Positions 8,378-16,598 of a stretch of 20,704 bases of DNA are shown piece after piece. The stretch's first letter is position 1. Every line of letters begins with the position of its first letter. Source of the stretch: Candidatus Cloacimonetes bacterium 4572_55 (lineage in GTDB: Bacteria > 4572-55); NCBI GenBank assembly GCA_002084765.1, contig NBMB01000049.1, positions 1 to 20,704 on the forward strand, given 5' to 3'. The translations under genes were made by a program, and so were the position numbers. The notes under the pieces were generated by a model. That model was not told the DNA's origin. It searched no databases and saw only the letters and a list, made by a program, of their open reading frames with translations.

Positions 8378-9199
8378 TTGAGCAAATTGGAGCTAAAAGA
8401 CTTTGCTGACTGGGGAGAATATTATTGGACTTATCAGTATGAATTGGCTAAGCGTTATTACATTCCGTTGCTGGATAAATGGGGTTTTTCCATTCGGGGC
8501 AAACGTATTCTCGACGTGGGTTGCGGGAATGGCGGTTTTATCGCGGCTATGGCAGACGCCGGCGCGATTTGCACTGGCGTTGAGATCAAGCCGTTCCAAT
8601 GGCCGGCATATTCGGGCGTTACCTACCGGGTGCAGGACATCGCCGCGCCGGACGCTCGGGAAAGTCTCGGTTGCAACTTCGACCTTGTCGTCTTGCGAGA
8701 TGTGATTGAGCATATCCAGGTCTCACAAAAAAAACGATTCCTGACCGCAATTCGAGGGCTGACTCAACCGAACGGACGGCTTTTTGTCACATTTCCGCCC
8801 TATTATTCCCCCTTTGGATTGCATCAGCAAGCACTTTTGACCTCGCCGCTTAAGAAATGTCCATATCTGGGTTGGCTGCCAAATTTCGCGCTGATTCCGC
8901 TTTTGAAGATAGTGGGCGAAGCCGCGACAAATATCGACAACATACTGGAAATCAAGGCGTCCAAAATGCCGCTGTTTCGTTTCCGACAACTGATACAAGA
9001 GCTCAGTTTACATCCTTTGCAACGGTGCTTTTATACGGTCCGCCCCTCCCATGAAATACGGTACGGCTGGAAAATACGCAAATCATCCATCTCTGGCGTC
9101 CCGTTGCTTAACGAGATTTTAACGCTTGGTTGTGCCTGGCTTCTCCAATGGAGTGCCGCGGACCCCGACCCCGAGCCAAAAACTTCCCCGTTAAAATAG
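8378..9199 (+). CDS. SAM-dependent class I methyltransferase
   Basis: A soluble Rossmann-fold methyltransferase of the UbiG-like (Methyltransf_11/23) kind, 273 residues. Motif I is LDVGCGNGGF (45-54), the acidic end of strand beta2 is GVEIK (67-71), and the post-motif region reads VLRDVIEH (105-112), typical of small-molecule or glycan/lipid methyltransferases. The start is TTG at 8378, justified by a perfect AGGAGG ending 7 bases upstream. The C-terminal half (from about 130) has several hydrophobic segments and may help membrane association or acceptor binding. The propeller gene follows after 9 bases, so the two are likely co-transcribed. Its position beside two glycosyltransferases suggests O-methylation of a surface sugar or lipid-linked intermediate, but the substrate is unknown. 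Confidence 0.85.
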   Translation: MSKLELKDFADWGEYYWTYQYELAKRYYIPLLDKWGFSIRGKRILDVGCGNGGFIAAMADAGAICTGVEIKPFQWPAYSGVTYRVQDIAAPDARESLGCNFDLVVLRDVIEHIQVSQKKRFLTAIRGLTQPNGRLFVTFPPYYSPFGLHQQALLTSPLKKCPYLGWLPNFALIPLLKIVGEAATNIDNILEIKASKMPLFRFRQLIQELSLHPLQRCFYTVRPSHEIRYGWKIRKSSISGVPLLNEILTLGCAWLLQWSAADPDPEPKTSPLK

Positions 9200-9208
9200 G
9201 AATCATCA

Positions 9209-10645
9209 ATGAATGATAAATTGATACATAGATGGATTACATCTATAATTGCGACTATAGGACTTTTTTGCCTGAGCCTCTGGATTATGTATGACCCCAC
9301 AGCGCGCTTCATAGCGAGCGGACCAGGGACAGACAATCGGCCGCTCTCTTCCCTCCCGATTGATCCAAAAGATGCAGTTCAAATCGGGCAATATTTTGAA
9401 AAATATGAAGGCGTTGCAGCGGATTTGCCCGGGTCCTGGATCCAGTTCCGCGGAAAAAATCGAGATAATATCTCGACAGAATCCGTTCCATTGGCGGATC
9501 AGTGGGATGAGGACGGACCTGACATACTCTGGTCTGTCGATCTCGGCGAAGGTCACGCAGGACCCGCAGTGCACAACGGTCGGATCTATCTGCTGGATTA
9601 TGACGAGGAGAAAAAAGCGGACGCGTTGCGCTGTTTTTCTCTGGCGGATGGCAAGGAGATTTGGCGACGTTGGTATTCCGTTCATATCAAACGGAATCAT
9701 GGTATATCCCGAACTGTGCCGGCTGTCACCGACTCTTTCGCGGTGACGATCGGTCCCCGATGTCATGTTCTGTGCGTCTCTGCAGATTCAGGTAACTTTT
9801 TGTGGGGACTTGACTTGGAGAAGGATTTTGGGACAGAAACGCCCCTATGGTATACCGGACAATGCCCATTGATCGACGATTCTCTCGCAGTGGTCGCCCC
9901 GGCAGGCAACGTCTTAATGATAGGCGTCCACCTCAGAACCGGAGAAGTTTTATGGCAGACGCCCAATCCTCATGGGTGGAAAATGTCTCATTCCTCTATC
10001 ATGACTATGACCCTTCACGGCAAGCGGATGTATGTCTATTGCGCGATCGGCGGGATAGTCGGCGTCATAGCGGACGGCGCGGATCGCGGGAAACTGGCGT
10101 GGGAAACCGACCTTTGGGATTACTCGGTTGTCGCCCCTTCTCCCATGATCTTAGAAAACGGACGCATTTTCATCACTGCCGGATATTCTGCGGGCAGCAT
10201 GATGCTGCAAGTGGTCGAGGAAGAGGGAGGCTTCAGCGTCAAGGAGTTGCAGCGGCTGACTCCAAAACAAGGAATGGCGTCGGAACAGCAGACGCCGATT
10301 TTGTATGACGGATACCTATTCGGCGTGCTTCCGAAAGACGCAGGCGCGGCGAGGGAACGGTTTGTCTGCTATAGTCCAGACGATTGCAGCCAACTGATTT
10401 GGTCGAGCGGAAAAACAGACCGATTTGGTCTGGGTCCCTATCTCGTGGCTGACAACAAATTTTTTGTGTTGGGCGACAACGGGCTTTTGACTATGATGAA
10501 ATGCTCCACTACCGAATATATCCGACTTGGGCAATCCCAGGTCCTTCAAGGCGCGGACGCCTGGGGACCCCTTGCAATCGTTGGGGGAAGGATGTTGCTA
10601 CGAGATTCTAAACGCATGATATGTATTGATATAGCGGCTCATTAG
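9209..10645 (+). CDS. Membrane-anchored PQQ-type beta-propeller protein
   Basis: 478 residues with an N-terminal hydrophobic segment (about 9-28) acting as a signal anchor, followed by an extracytoplasmic propeller. The motif WIQFRGKNRDNISTE (77-91) is the WPQFRGPNRDGIS-type signature that opens many PQQ-like/BamB-like quinoprotein propellers. Propeller-blade motifs such as LRCFSLADGKEIWRRW, LCVSADSGNFLWGLDL, IGVHLRTGEVLWQ and RGKLAWETDLWDYS are spaced through the chain. I see no dehydrogenase signature, so it is probably a structural or binding scaffold and not an alcohol dehydrogenase. The ATG start has AGGA 8 bases upstream and follows the methyltransferase by 9 bases. It converges with the epimerase gene, with only 17 bases between their stop codons. 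The role in the glycan cluster is unknown. Confidence 0.82.
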   Translation: MNDKLIHRWITSIIATIGLFCLSLWIMYDPTARFIASGPGTDNRPLSSLPIDPKDAVQIGQYFEKYEGVAADLPGSWIQFRGKNRDNISTESVPLADQWDEDGPDILWSVDLGEGHAGPAVHNGRIYLLDYDEEKKADALRCFSLADGKEIWRRWYSVHIKRNHGISRTVPAVTDSFAVTIGPRCHVLCVSADSGNFLWGLDLEKDFGTETPLWYTGQCPLIDDSLAVVAPAGNVLMIGVHLRTGEVLWQTPNPHGWKMSHSSIMTMTLHGKRMYVYCAIGGIVGVIADGADRGKLAWETDLWDYSVVAPSPMILENGRIFITAGYSAGSMMLQVVEEEGGFSVKELQRLTPKQGMASEQQTPILYDGYLFGVLPKDAGAARERFVCYSPDDCSQLIWSSGKTDRFGLGPYLVADNKFFVLGDNGLLTMMKCSTTEYIRLGQSQVLQGADAWGPLAIVGGRMLLRDSKRMICIDIAAH

Positions 10646-10662
10646 AGATAATATTAAAAAAT

Positions 10663-11091
10663 TTACGCAGGGCACGAAGAATTTTCTGTCTGACAGAGTT
10701 CCACCAAAATTCCGCCCGCGCTTTTGGGATGGATAAAAGCGACGAGTTTTCCTTTTGCTCCCGGACGAGGTGCTTTGTCCAACATCCGCATCCCCATAGC
10801 CTTACATTTATCAATAGCAGATTGCATATCCGGCACTTCATAGCAAATATGATGAATCCCTTCGCCTCGTTTTGCAATCGATTTAGCGATTGCGCTATCA
10901 TCCGATGTGGGCTCCAACAGCTCAATATGCGTCCCGCCCACGTTCAGAAATGCGGCTTTCACCTTCTCTGATTCGACAATTTCCGTATGCTCTATTTCCA
11001 ACCCCAGAACATGCTCATAAAATTTAACCCGCTCCTCAATACTTTTGACCGCGATTCCAAGATGATCAATCTTGGGTTGTCGATTTGACAT
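10663..11091 (-). CDS. mce: Methylmalonyl-CoA epimerase
   Basis: Interconverts (R)- and (S)-methylmalonyl-CoA in the propionate/succinate pathway in the cytosol. The 142 residues form a two-module VOC (glyoxalase-like) fold: IDHLGIAVKSIEERVKFYEHVLG at 8-30, HIELLEP at 55-61, GIHHICYEV at 78-86 and GGILVELCQ at 126-134. The expected metal ligands are present: His10, Glu57, a His of the 80/81 pair and Glu131. The length and the K-A-P-R-P-G-A-x-G segment (106-114) match the epimerase subfamily and separate it from other VOC enzymes. The ATG at 11089-11091 is preceded by GGAGAG. The gene stands alone between the convergent propeller gene and the amylase; its mutase partner is not in the window. 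Confidence 0.93.
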   Translation of the reverse strand: MSNRQPKIDHLGIAVKSIEERVKFYEHVLGLEIEHTEIVESEKVKAAFLNVGGTHIELLEPTSDDSAIAKSIAKRGEGIHHICYEVPDMQSAIDKCKAMGMRMLDKAPRPGAKGKLVAFIHPKSAGGILVELCQTENSSCPA

Positions 11092-11106
11092 ATTACTCTC
11101 CTTCAG

Positions 11107-11134
11107 ATTATATTTTTCTTTAAATTAGGATCAA
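11107..11134 (-). promoter_or_regulatory. Possible promoter of the epimerase gene
   Basis: On the minus strand TTGATC (11129-11134) and a perfect TATAAT (11107-11112) are spaced by 16 bases. The caveat is distance: transcription would begin around 11100, inside or just before the ribosome binding site, leaving an extremely short leader. It may be real, as short leaders occur, or a chance match in AT-rich sequence. Confidence 0.35.
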
Positions 11135-11138
11135 TTTT

Positions 11139-11187
11139 GCGAGAGAGCCGAAACTCTCAACTTGGCTCGCCTACCGGAAAATTTTCC
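11139..11187 (-). other. Palindrome and possible hairpin just after the amylase stop
   Basis: The self-complementary GGAAAATTTTCC (11176-11187) abuts the amylase stop codon. Next, several short complementary segments compete: GAGAG (11141-11145) with CTCTC (11154-11158), GAGCC (11145-11149) with GGCTC (11164-11168), and GCGAG (11139-11143) with CTCGC (11166-11170). On the minus strand only a weak AAAATT follows, so this is at best a weak terminator; it may serve as a 3' stabilising structure. Confidence 0.3.
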
Positions 11188-14100
11188 TTATTTGAGCAAA
11201 ACCATTTTCCTCATCACCTCATCCGTCCCAGCCTTGACCACATAGAAATATGTCCCGCTGCCGACTTGACTTTCCCGCGCATTGCGACCGTCCCAAATCA
11301 CTGAATAATAACCGGCTTCATGCCGCGTGTCAACCAGAATTTTGACCTCCTGACCAGCTATATTGTAGACTCGGATATCTACATCGCTCGCTCTGGGCAG
11401 GGCATAACGGATCGTCGTAATCGGGTTGAAGGGATTCGGATAGTTCTGGTCCACTGCAAACTCCAGCGGAATCAGGGCAACACGAATTAATAACAAGTGG
11501 GTTATTTCAGAGCCAGAAATGACGATGACCTCGCCATCTACGAGCGCGTGACGGTTCATTTCCTTATGGCCCATCATCTCGCAGATCGCATAGCCCACGC
11601 CCTGCTCATCCGGGAGATTATCCGAGCTAATCGTGAGTGGATAGTCTACGCCTTGTATGCGAATGACGGTCTCATCAGCCGCAGTCAAGCGGGTATTGCC
11701 GCTGAAACGAATATCGAATGCGCTGGGCATCGGAACCGGCGGTAGGCTGAAGTGCTCACGAGATAAGCCTGTCAGGTCTGAAGCGAAATAGAGAGTTTGC
11801 CCATAACCGTTGCCATCGGAGATGATGAGTTTGGCGGTATTCTCAAGGATATCTATGGATTCATGGCTTGCAACCGCCGCTGTATTGCAATGCATACAAA
11901 GATGCCCGTCAGTTGTGACTCGAATCCAATAGCCCTCTCCCTGTTCGACGGTTGTGGCACTCTGATATGATCCGGTAAAGCGATAGAGCGTGTTGTCAAT
12001 AATAATGTTTTCTGGATCGTCAATAATCGCGCTCAACGACACATCGCAGGAGGGTCCAGCGATCATATTCCACCCGGCGTTGACAGCGACGCAGACCGAA
12101 TCAAAAGCAGCACCCACGATCTCGACTGTGTCGAGCTCGCTGAAACGGAGCCAGTAGCCAGCCCCCAATTTAAGCGAGTCCGCTGGCTGGTAGCTGCCGT
12201 CGAACTCGTAAAGCGTGTGGCCTATGGCATCCGGAAAGAGGGAATCGACATAGCTGTTCATAGTCGCCAGGGGCAAGCCGACCATGTTCCAGCCGGTTGA
12301 GACAATTTTGTCAAAAGAGTCCCCACCTGTCGCTTGCCCGCTGATCGAAAAATTAAACGGATTCTCGTCACTGTCTCCATTAACAAAGGAGATTGTTCCT
12401 GCACGAGTGCCTAATGCTCCTGGGGTAAAACGGATGGTAAACATTGCTGATCCGCTTGGAGTTATGGAACTTGTCGGAAACGCGCCTTGCAGAGTAAAGT
12501 CCGCGGCGTTGGCTCCGGCGATCGTGTGGGAGCCAAGCGTTAAATCCGCGTTTCCGCTATTGTGAATGATAAATGTGGCGTCAGAGGCACTGCTCAGGAC
12601 GACATTGCCGTAGTCATAATTTCCGCTATCATCGGCAATATCATTGGTTGCAGGATCATGCACTTCAACTTCCGGAGAAGCTGAATCGTCGTTCTGGATC
12701 AAGCCGGTTCCAGTATTTTCCGCGGCATTAATAGTCACAATGCCGGTGTAGCCGCCATCAACGAGACCCCCGAGAGTAATAGAAAAGTCCTCATCTAATT
12801 CGACCCGATTATCGTCGTTTATGACGACATTTACATCGTGACTGGTATGGCCTGGGTTAAAGCTCACGACTTGAGCGGATATGGAATTGTAATCTGCGTC
12901 GCGGTTTTCATCTTGCGCTGTTCCGTCTGTTGTGGTCGCGGTGACCGATGTCGGCGCGTCAACCGGATTGGACAGACTCACCCTAAAAGTAAACGGTCCA
13001 TTGGCTTCATCATCACTAGTACTGCTGATTGAAAATTGGGCATTGTCATCATTTTGGATCGTGCCCAGACCTTGCGCGTCGGATATTTCGGCTCCGCCGG
13101 TAGCGTCCGATAAATTGATATAGAAGGTCTCATTTTGTTCGACTGTTGCATCACCGTTCACAGCCACATCAATCGTGGTCCTATCCGCGCCAGCATTAAT
13201 AGTGACAGACCCGCCGCCGCCCACATAATCGCTGTCGCCAGTAGCTCCCGTTCCGTCGGCAGTTGCCCAATCCACGGTCACGTCAGTCCCTATAGCGACG
13301 CTCATGGTTACTGTAAACTGGAAAGCGGTCGTATCGCTGTCCGTTTCCAGGCGGCTGACATCGTTAATATACAGGGTGGGTCCTTGTCCCTCAAACTGCA
13401 AATAATAATCCTCCACCTCGCCGTTTGTCACTAAGCTCCGAGCCGTTGGTCGGGCATTGGTCGGCGTCAGACGGAAGCGAGCAAAACGATCATATTGCTG
13501 TGTCGTTGGGATCGCGCCGGATGGGATATCAAAGGTCGCTGTATGGGTTCCGGCAGTGAGACTGACCACATCCAAGACCGTATCGCCGACGTCCGTAAAA
13601 TTATTGTTGCCAGCCCAGTCGATCCAGCCGCTGAGATAGCCGGAACCGCCGGTCACAACCACTTGAATAGAGCCCCCGTCTACGCCTTCTCGCCAGGGCT
13701 GATTATGGACAGTGACACCGTCTTCGTCATCGGATCCGTCGCCGTCATCTCCGCCAATAGCGCGTCCTGCGTCAGAGCTTTCCTGACCATCGAATTCTCC
13801 GTCGATAGTCGCGCCGAGATAGAGACTGCCGATTTCATGGCGCGCGCCGTCGTCGCTTGTCAGAAGGGTCAAGGCGTAGTCGGACGGCAAATCTCCATAG
13901 TCCAGATTATCCACGCCGATACCTTCCACGTCAAAAGTATAGGGATTTTCGTCGCAATCGCCATTATTTATTGAAATAGTGCAAGTATTTGTCCCTGCTC
14001 CAGTTGGGTCGTATGAGACAGTAAATGTAGCTGCGCCACCTGTTGGAATCGGGCTGGCTGGAGTCAGGCTGCCAACGCTATAATTCACGCTGTCGCTCAG

Positions 14101-16221
14101 AGTGACGCTGTTGATTATTAAGGGAACCGCGCCTCCGCTGTTATCAATTGTAAACGTATGCGTCGCTGGATCGCCGCTGAGAAAGAGAGAGCCAAAATCC
14201 GTATCATCGGTCGTGGAAATGGTCGTGTTTCCATCCGGGATAGAGTTGCCCAGGCCGGTCACGTCGATTTCCGGCGCGCCCTGCACCCACACCGAGTAGC
14301 TACGGGGAGGCAGCTCAATATATATCTGGCTGTTGTCATCCACAACCGCGCAGGGCCAGGAGGATCTCCCCAAAACATCGACAAATTGGTCGCCAATATT
14401 TATACCTGTCATATTAATTTGATGGTCAACTTGCAGGGTTCCGCCGGCAAAATTGATGGCTACCACGACCCCCCGTCCATCCGGCGTGCCATGATATAAT
14501 TGATAGATCAGACTTGTGTTCGGATTCTCGCTTATATAATTATTCGTATACGGCGTCCCCAACCGGTTGAGATAATCCCGTTGCGCCGCGCCGTAAATAT
14601 ACTTGGAGTGGGCGTCCATCAGCGCGTTGATATCATTTTTCAGCCCGTCGTTGTAATAATCTTTGTAAAATACGCAGGGCTGACCGACCTGGTTGTTGGT
14701 TAAAATATAGGCATACGCCAGAATTGGATCGTTTTCGATATATTGCCCAGGATCCCGAAAATCGTGATTTCCGGCAAAGGTGATCACATGAAATGGACTT
14801 GTGCCTTGATTGTCCGTCATGCTCAAATTGAACACATTCCGGGCGTCGTATCCATAGCTATCGCATGCGTCTTTCAATGACTGACGTAGTGAAAAATCAA
14901 ATATCTGAGGAGAAATCGAGTCTTTGGTATCGCTATCCATGTGAGACAGGGTCTGATTGATCCAATTGTTTAAAGCACCGGCGTTGCTATCGTAAAACTC
15001 ACCGACAACAATATCGGGATTCATGTTATTATCATGCAGATTATCCAGCAGATCGCCAACAAAAGTCGGATCGAAATGTTTGACAGCGTCCATGCGATAT
15101 CCGCGAATCCCGACGTCATTCCACATCCAGCGCGTCCAGTCCTGTAGCTCAGTTTGGGTCGATCCAACCGTTTGGTCATAGTCATAATAAAACCAGAGTC
15201 CGTCCCAATCGCCAGATAATTGGGTCGGATTGCCGTTTGGCTTGAAATTCTGCCAATTCATACCGCCAATTCCACTTGGCATGTTTGTAAAATCCGTATA
15301 GGTTTGGTATTTGATCGACCCTTGAATATCAGCTCCGGCACCGTCGTACCACACCCCATAGATATAATGATCAGAATACCCCCCACCCTGATTAGATAGA
15401 TAAATCCATAAGGTATCGCCTGAGGCATTATAATCACTGGCGTTTAGCGTCAGGGCAAACTCGTCGGTCCGGCAACCGGTCTCATCTGTATAGGCATTAA
15501 AATTTCTGCCTAACGTAATCGCATTGTTTGCCTCTCCGCAATCGCCGCCGCCGTTTGGCTCTGTCTCGGTCGAATCTGGTTTTTCCTGCCACCCAACTGT
15601 ATGCGTATGCATATAAATCCGATATTGATGGTTATAAAAACGGGAATGCTGTGATGCTGAGCGAATTTTGAAGTAATATGTGCCGGCTCCATAACCGGTT
15701 GCTCCAGAAATCGGTAGGTAGAGCCGAAACCGATCTGACGGGAATGGGTTGTTGCCCGCGTTGGCATTTTCCCAGGTAAAATTTTCAATCCAGCCTTCAA
15801 CCGCGGGATTATCTTCGGGCAAACCCCCGTCACGATGATTATACACCATATCCGATACAGCTTTGATACCCGCGGCATTAAAAGCCGAAATCACATTGTT
15901 CACATCGGCTCGGGTTCCAAACCGGGTTGCCCCGCCCCCATACACTTCGCCGAGATCATATAAGTCTTTAGGGTCGTAACCGTTGCTCCAACTGCTGGAT
16001 GACGCACGAGATAAGGGAGGGAGCCAAACATGCGTAAAACCGGCATTGGATAGCTCAACCGCTTTCGCCTCCAATGTATCAGCCCAGTTATATCCATCTG
16101 GTGTGCCTGGAAAATCCCAATACCAGCCCTGCATCAGGAAATCCTGAGCACTTATGGCTTGTGGGATCAGAATTGATATAATTACGAAAATAAAAATACG
16201 TAGTGCGTTTAATAATTTCAT
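11188..16221 (-). CDS. Secreted multidomain alpha-amylase (GH13) with C-terminal sorting module
   Basis: A 1677-residue exported enzyme, probably cleaving alpha-1,4-glucan (starch/glycogen). Order of parts: signal peptide 1-25; GH13 barrel about 27-560 with DMVYNH (124-129), GYRMD (nucleophile Asp378), VVGEF (acid/base Glu408) and NHD (Asp487); a domain-B insert of beta-rich sequence about 165-300; amylase C-domain to about 646; anchor-type (ASPM/Hydin-like) module 648-770; GEVED-type module about 772-943 with NGEVEDYY (933-940); two Calx-beta modules (947-1058, 1060-1178), each ending QNDD; a second anchor-type module (1183-1297); a duplicated GWNM module (1304-1445); and a FlgD-like sorting module (1590-1677) with NYPNPFNP and final KMVLLK. 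The start has an AGAGA site 7 bases upstream. The C-terminal type implies export to the cell surface by a type IX-like or similar route; that part is inference. Confidence 0.92.
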   Translation of the reverse strand: MKLLNALRIFIFVIISILIPQAISAQDFLMQGWYWDFPGTPDGYNWADTLEAKAVELSNAGFTHVWLPPLSRASSSSWSNGYDPKDLYDLGEVYGGGATRFGTRADVNNVISAFNAAGIKAVSDMVYNHRDGGLPEDNPAVEGWIENFTWENANAGNNPFPSDRFRLYLPISGATGYGAGTYYFKIRSASQHSRFYNHQYRIYMHTHTVGWQEKPDSTETEPNGGGDCGEANNAITLGRNFNAYTDETGCRTDEFALTLNASDYNASGDTLWIYLSNQGGGYSDHYIYGVWYDGAGADIQGSIKYQTYTDFTNMPSGIGGMNWQNFKPNGNPTQLSGDWDGLWFYYDYDQTVGSTQTELQDWTRWMWNDVGIRGYRMDAVKHFDPTFVGDLLDNLHDNNMNPDIVVGEFYDSNAGALNNWINQTLSHMDSDTKDSISPQIFDFSLRQSLKDACDSYGYDARNVFNLSMTDNQGTSPFHVITFAGNHDFRDPGQYIENDPILAYAYILTNNQVGQPCVFYKDYYNDGLKNDINALMDAHSKYIYGAAQRDYLNRLGTPYTNNYISENPNTSLIYQLYHGTPDGRGVVVAINFAGGTLQVDHQINMTGINIGDQFVDVLGRSSWPCAVVDDNSQIYIELPPRSYSVWVQGAPEIDVTGLGNSIPDGNTTISTTDDTDFGSLFLSGDPATHTFTIDNSGGAVPLIINSVTLSDSVNYSVGSLTPASPIPTGGAATFTVSYDPTGAGTNTCTISINNGDCDENPYTFDVEGIGVDNLDYGDLPSDYALTLLTSDDGARHEIGSLYLGATIDGEFDGQESSDAGRAIGGDDGDGSDDEDGVTVHNQPWREGVDGGSIQVVVTGGSGYLSGWIDWAGNNNFTDVGDTVLDVVSLTAGTHTATFDIPSGAIPTTQQYDRFARFRLTPTNARPTARSLVTNGEVEDYYLQFEGQGPTLYINDVSRLETDSDTTAFQFTVTMSVAIGTDVTVDWATADGTGATGDSDYVGGGGSVTINAGADRTTIDVAVNGDATVEQNETFYINLSDATGGAEISDAQGLGTIQNDDNAQFSISSTSDDEANGPFTFRVSLSNPVDAPTSVTATTTDGTAQDENRDADYNSISAQVVSFNPGHTSHDVNVVINDDNRVELDEDFSITLGGLVDGGYTGIVTINAAENTGTGLIQNDDSASPEVEVHDPATNDIADDSGNYDYGNVVLSSASDATFIIHNSGNADLTLGSHTIAGANAADFTLQGAFPTSSITPSGSAMFTIRFTPGALGTRAGTISFVNGDSDENPFNFSISGQATGGDSFDKIVSTGWNMVGLPLATMNSYVDSLFPDAIGHTLYEFDGSYQPADSLKLGAGYWLRFSELDTVEIVGAAFDSVCVAVNAGWNMIAGPSCDVSLSAIIDDPENIIIDNTLYRFTGSYQSATTVEQGEGYWIRVTTDGHLCMHCNTAAVASHESIDILENTAKLIISDGNGYGQTLYFASDLTGLSREHFSLPPVPMPSAFDIRFSGNTRLTAADETVIRIQGVDYPLTISSDNLPDEQGVGYAICEMMGHKEMNRHALVDGEVIVISGSEITHLLLIRVALIPLEFAVDQNYPNPFNPITTIRYALPRASDVDIRVYNIAGQEVKILVDTRHEAGYYSVIWDGRNARESQVGSGTYFYVVKAGTDEVMRKMVLLK
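11887..12312 (-). repeat. Tandem protein-level duplication (GWNM...GSYQ...GYW modules) in the amylase
   Basis: Two successive segments of about 70 residues (1304-1374 and 1375-1445 of the amylase) share an order of motifs: GWNMVGLP / GWNMIAGP, TLYEFDGSYQPA / TLYRFTGSYQSA, and GAGYWLRF / GEGYWIRV. Spacing within each copy is nearly identical. The nucleotide sequences have diverged, so this is an old duplication and not an active DNA repeat. The function is unknown; similar modules sit before the sorting domain in other FCB surface proteins, as far as I recall. Confidence 0.75.
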
Positions 16222-16262
16222 TGTTAATCTCTTCTGTTTGAATAAAGAGCTATATTACAGAC

Positions 16263-16481
16263 TCAAATCTCCACCGGAAACGCCATCGATAGCGGATAGT
16301 TGATCCAGGTCCCCGTGATCGGACGAATTAAGATAAATAAATTATCCCAAAAGTCAATTCTTTTTCGTATTGGAATGTGGGGAGATACCGGGAGACTGTG
16401 CGCCTGTATCGCATCATCGACTTCCCGATCAAAGAGAGCCATGATCTCGTCTCCGATATGCTTATTGATAAAATTATGCAT
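16263..16481 (-). CDS. Small hypothetical ORF upstream of the amylase (doubtful)
   Basis: A 72-codon frame beginning MHNFINKHIGDEIMALFDRE and ending MAFPVEI. The first ATG has only a weak AGG upstream, whereas the internal ATG at codon 14 (16440-16442) is preceded by GGAG about 9 bases away, which would give a 59-residue product. No domain or family is recognised. It lies between the bidirectional terminator (16496-16532) and the amylase start, 41 bases upstream of the latter, so it could be a leader ORF of the amylase transcript or the degraded end of a lost gene. The 377-base spacer 16222-16598 contains only this frame and the terminator. Confidence 0.3.
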   Translation of the reverse strand: MHNFINKHIGDEIMALFDREVDDAIQAHSLPVSPHIPIRKRIDFWDNLFILIRPITGTWINYPLSMAFPVEI

Positions 16482-16495
16482 GCCTAATTGTTATG

Positions 16496-16532
16496 CTAAA
16501 AAAACCATAATTATGAGTTATGGTTTTTTTAG
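16496..16532. terminator. Bidirectional rho-independent terminator
   Basis: A perfect 15-bp inverted repeat, CTAAAAAAACCATAA (16496-16510) and TTATGGTTTTTTTAG (16518-16532), with a 7-base loop. The A and T runs are inside the arms, so a U-tract follows the CCATAA core in both directions. It lies 66 bases downstream of the CotH 3' fragment and most likely ends that transcript. On the minus strand a TTGACT overlaps its outer arm, so a promoter for the downstream ORF/amylase could start within it, but the -10 there is poor. Confidence 0.75.
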
Positions 16533-16598
16533 TCAAGATAATTTCTGAAAATCAACAAAATGGGCGACACAAAATAGGAAGACCTCCCAAATTTGACA

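Noticed and set aside
9209-10645. Quinoprotein alcohol dehydrogenase
   Set aside because: Only the propeller repeat signature is visible; no catalytic or disulfide-ring motif of PQQ dehydrogenases was seen.
13495-13974. Plus-strand open frame of 159 codons
   Set aside because: Antisense shadow of the amylase accessory-domain region; the minus-strand protein has clear GEVED and anchor-module motifs.
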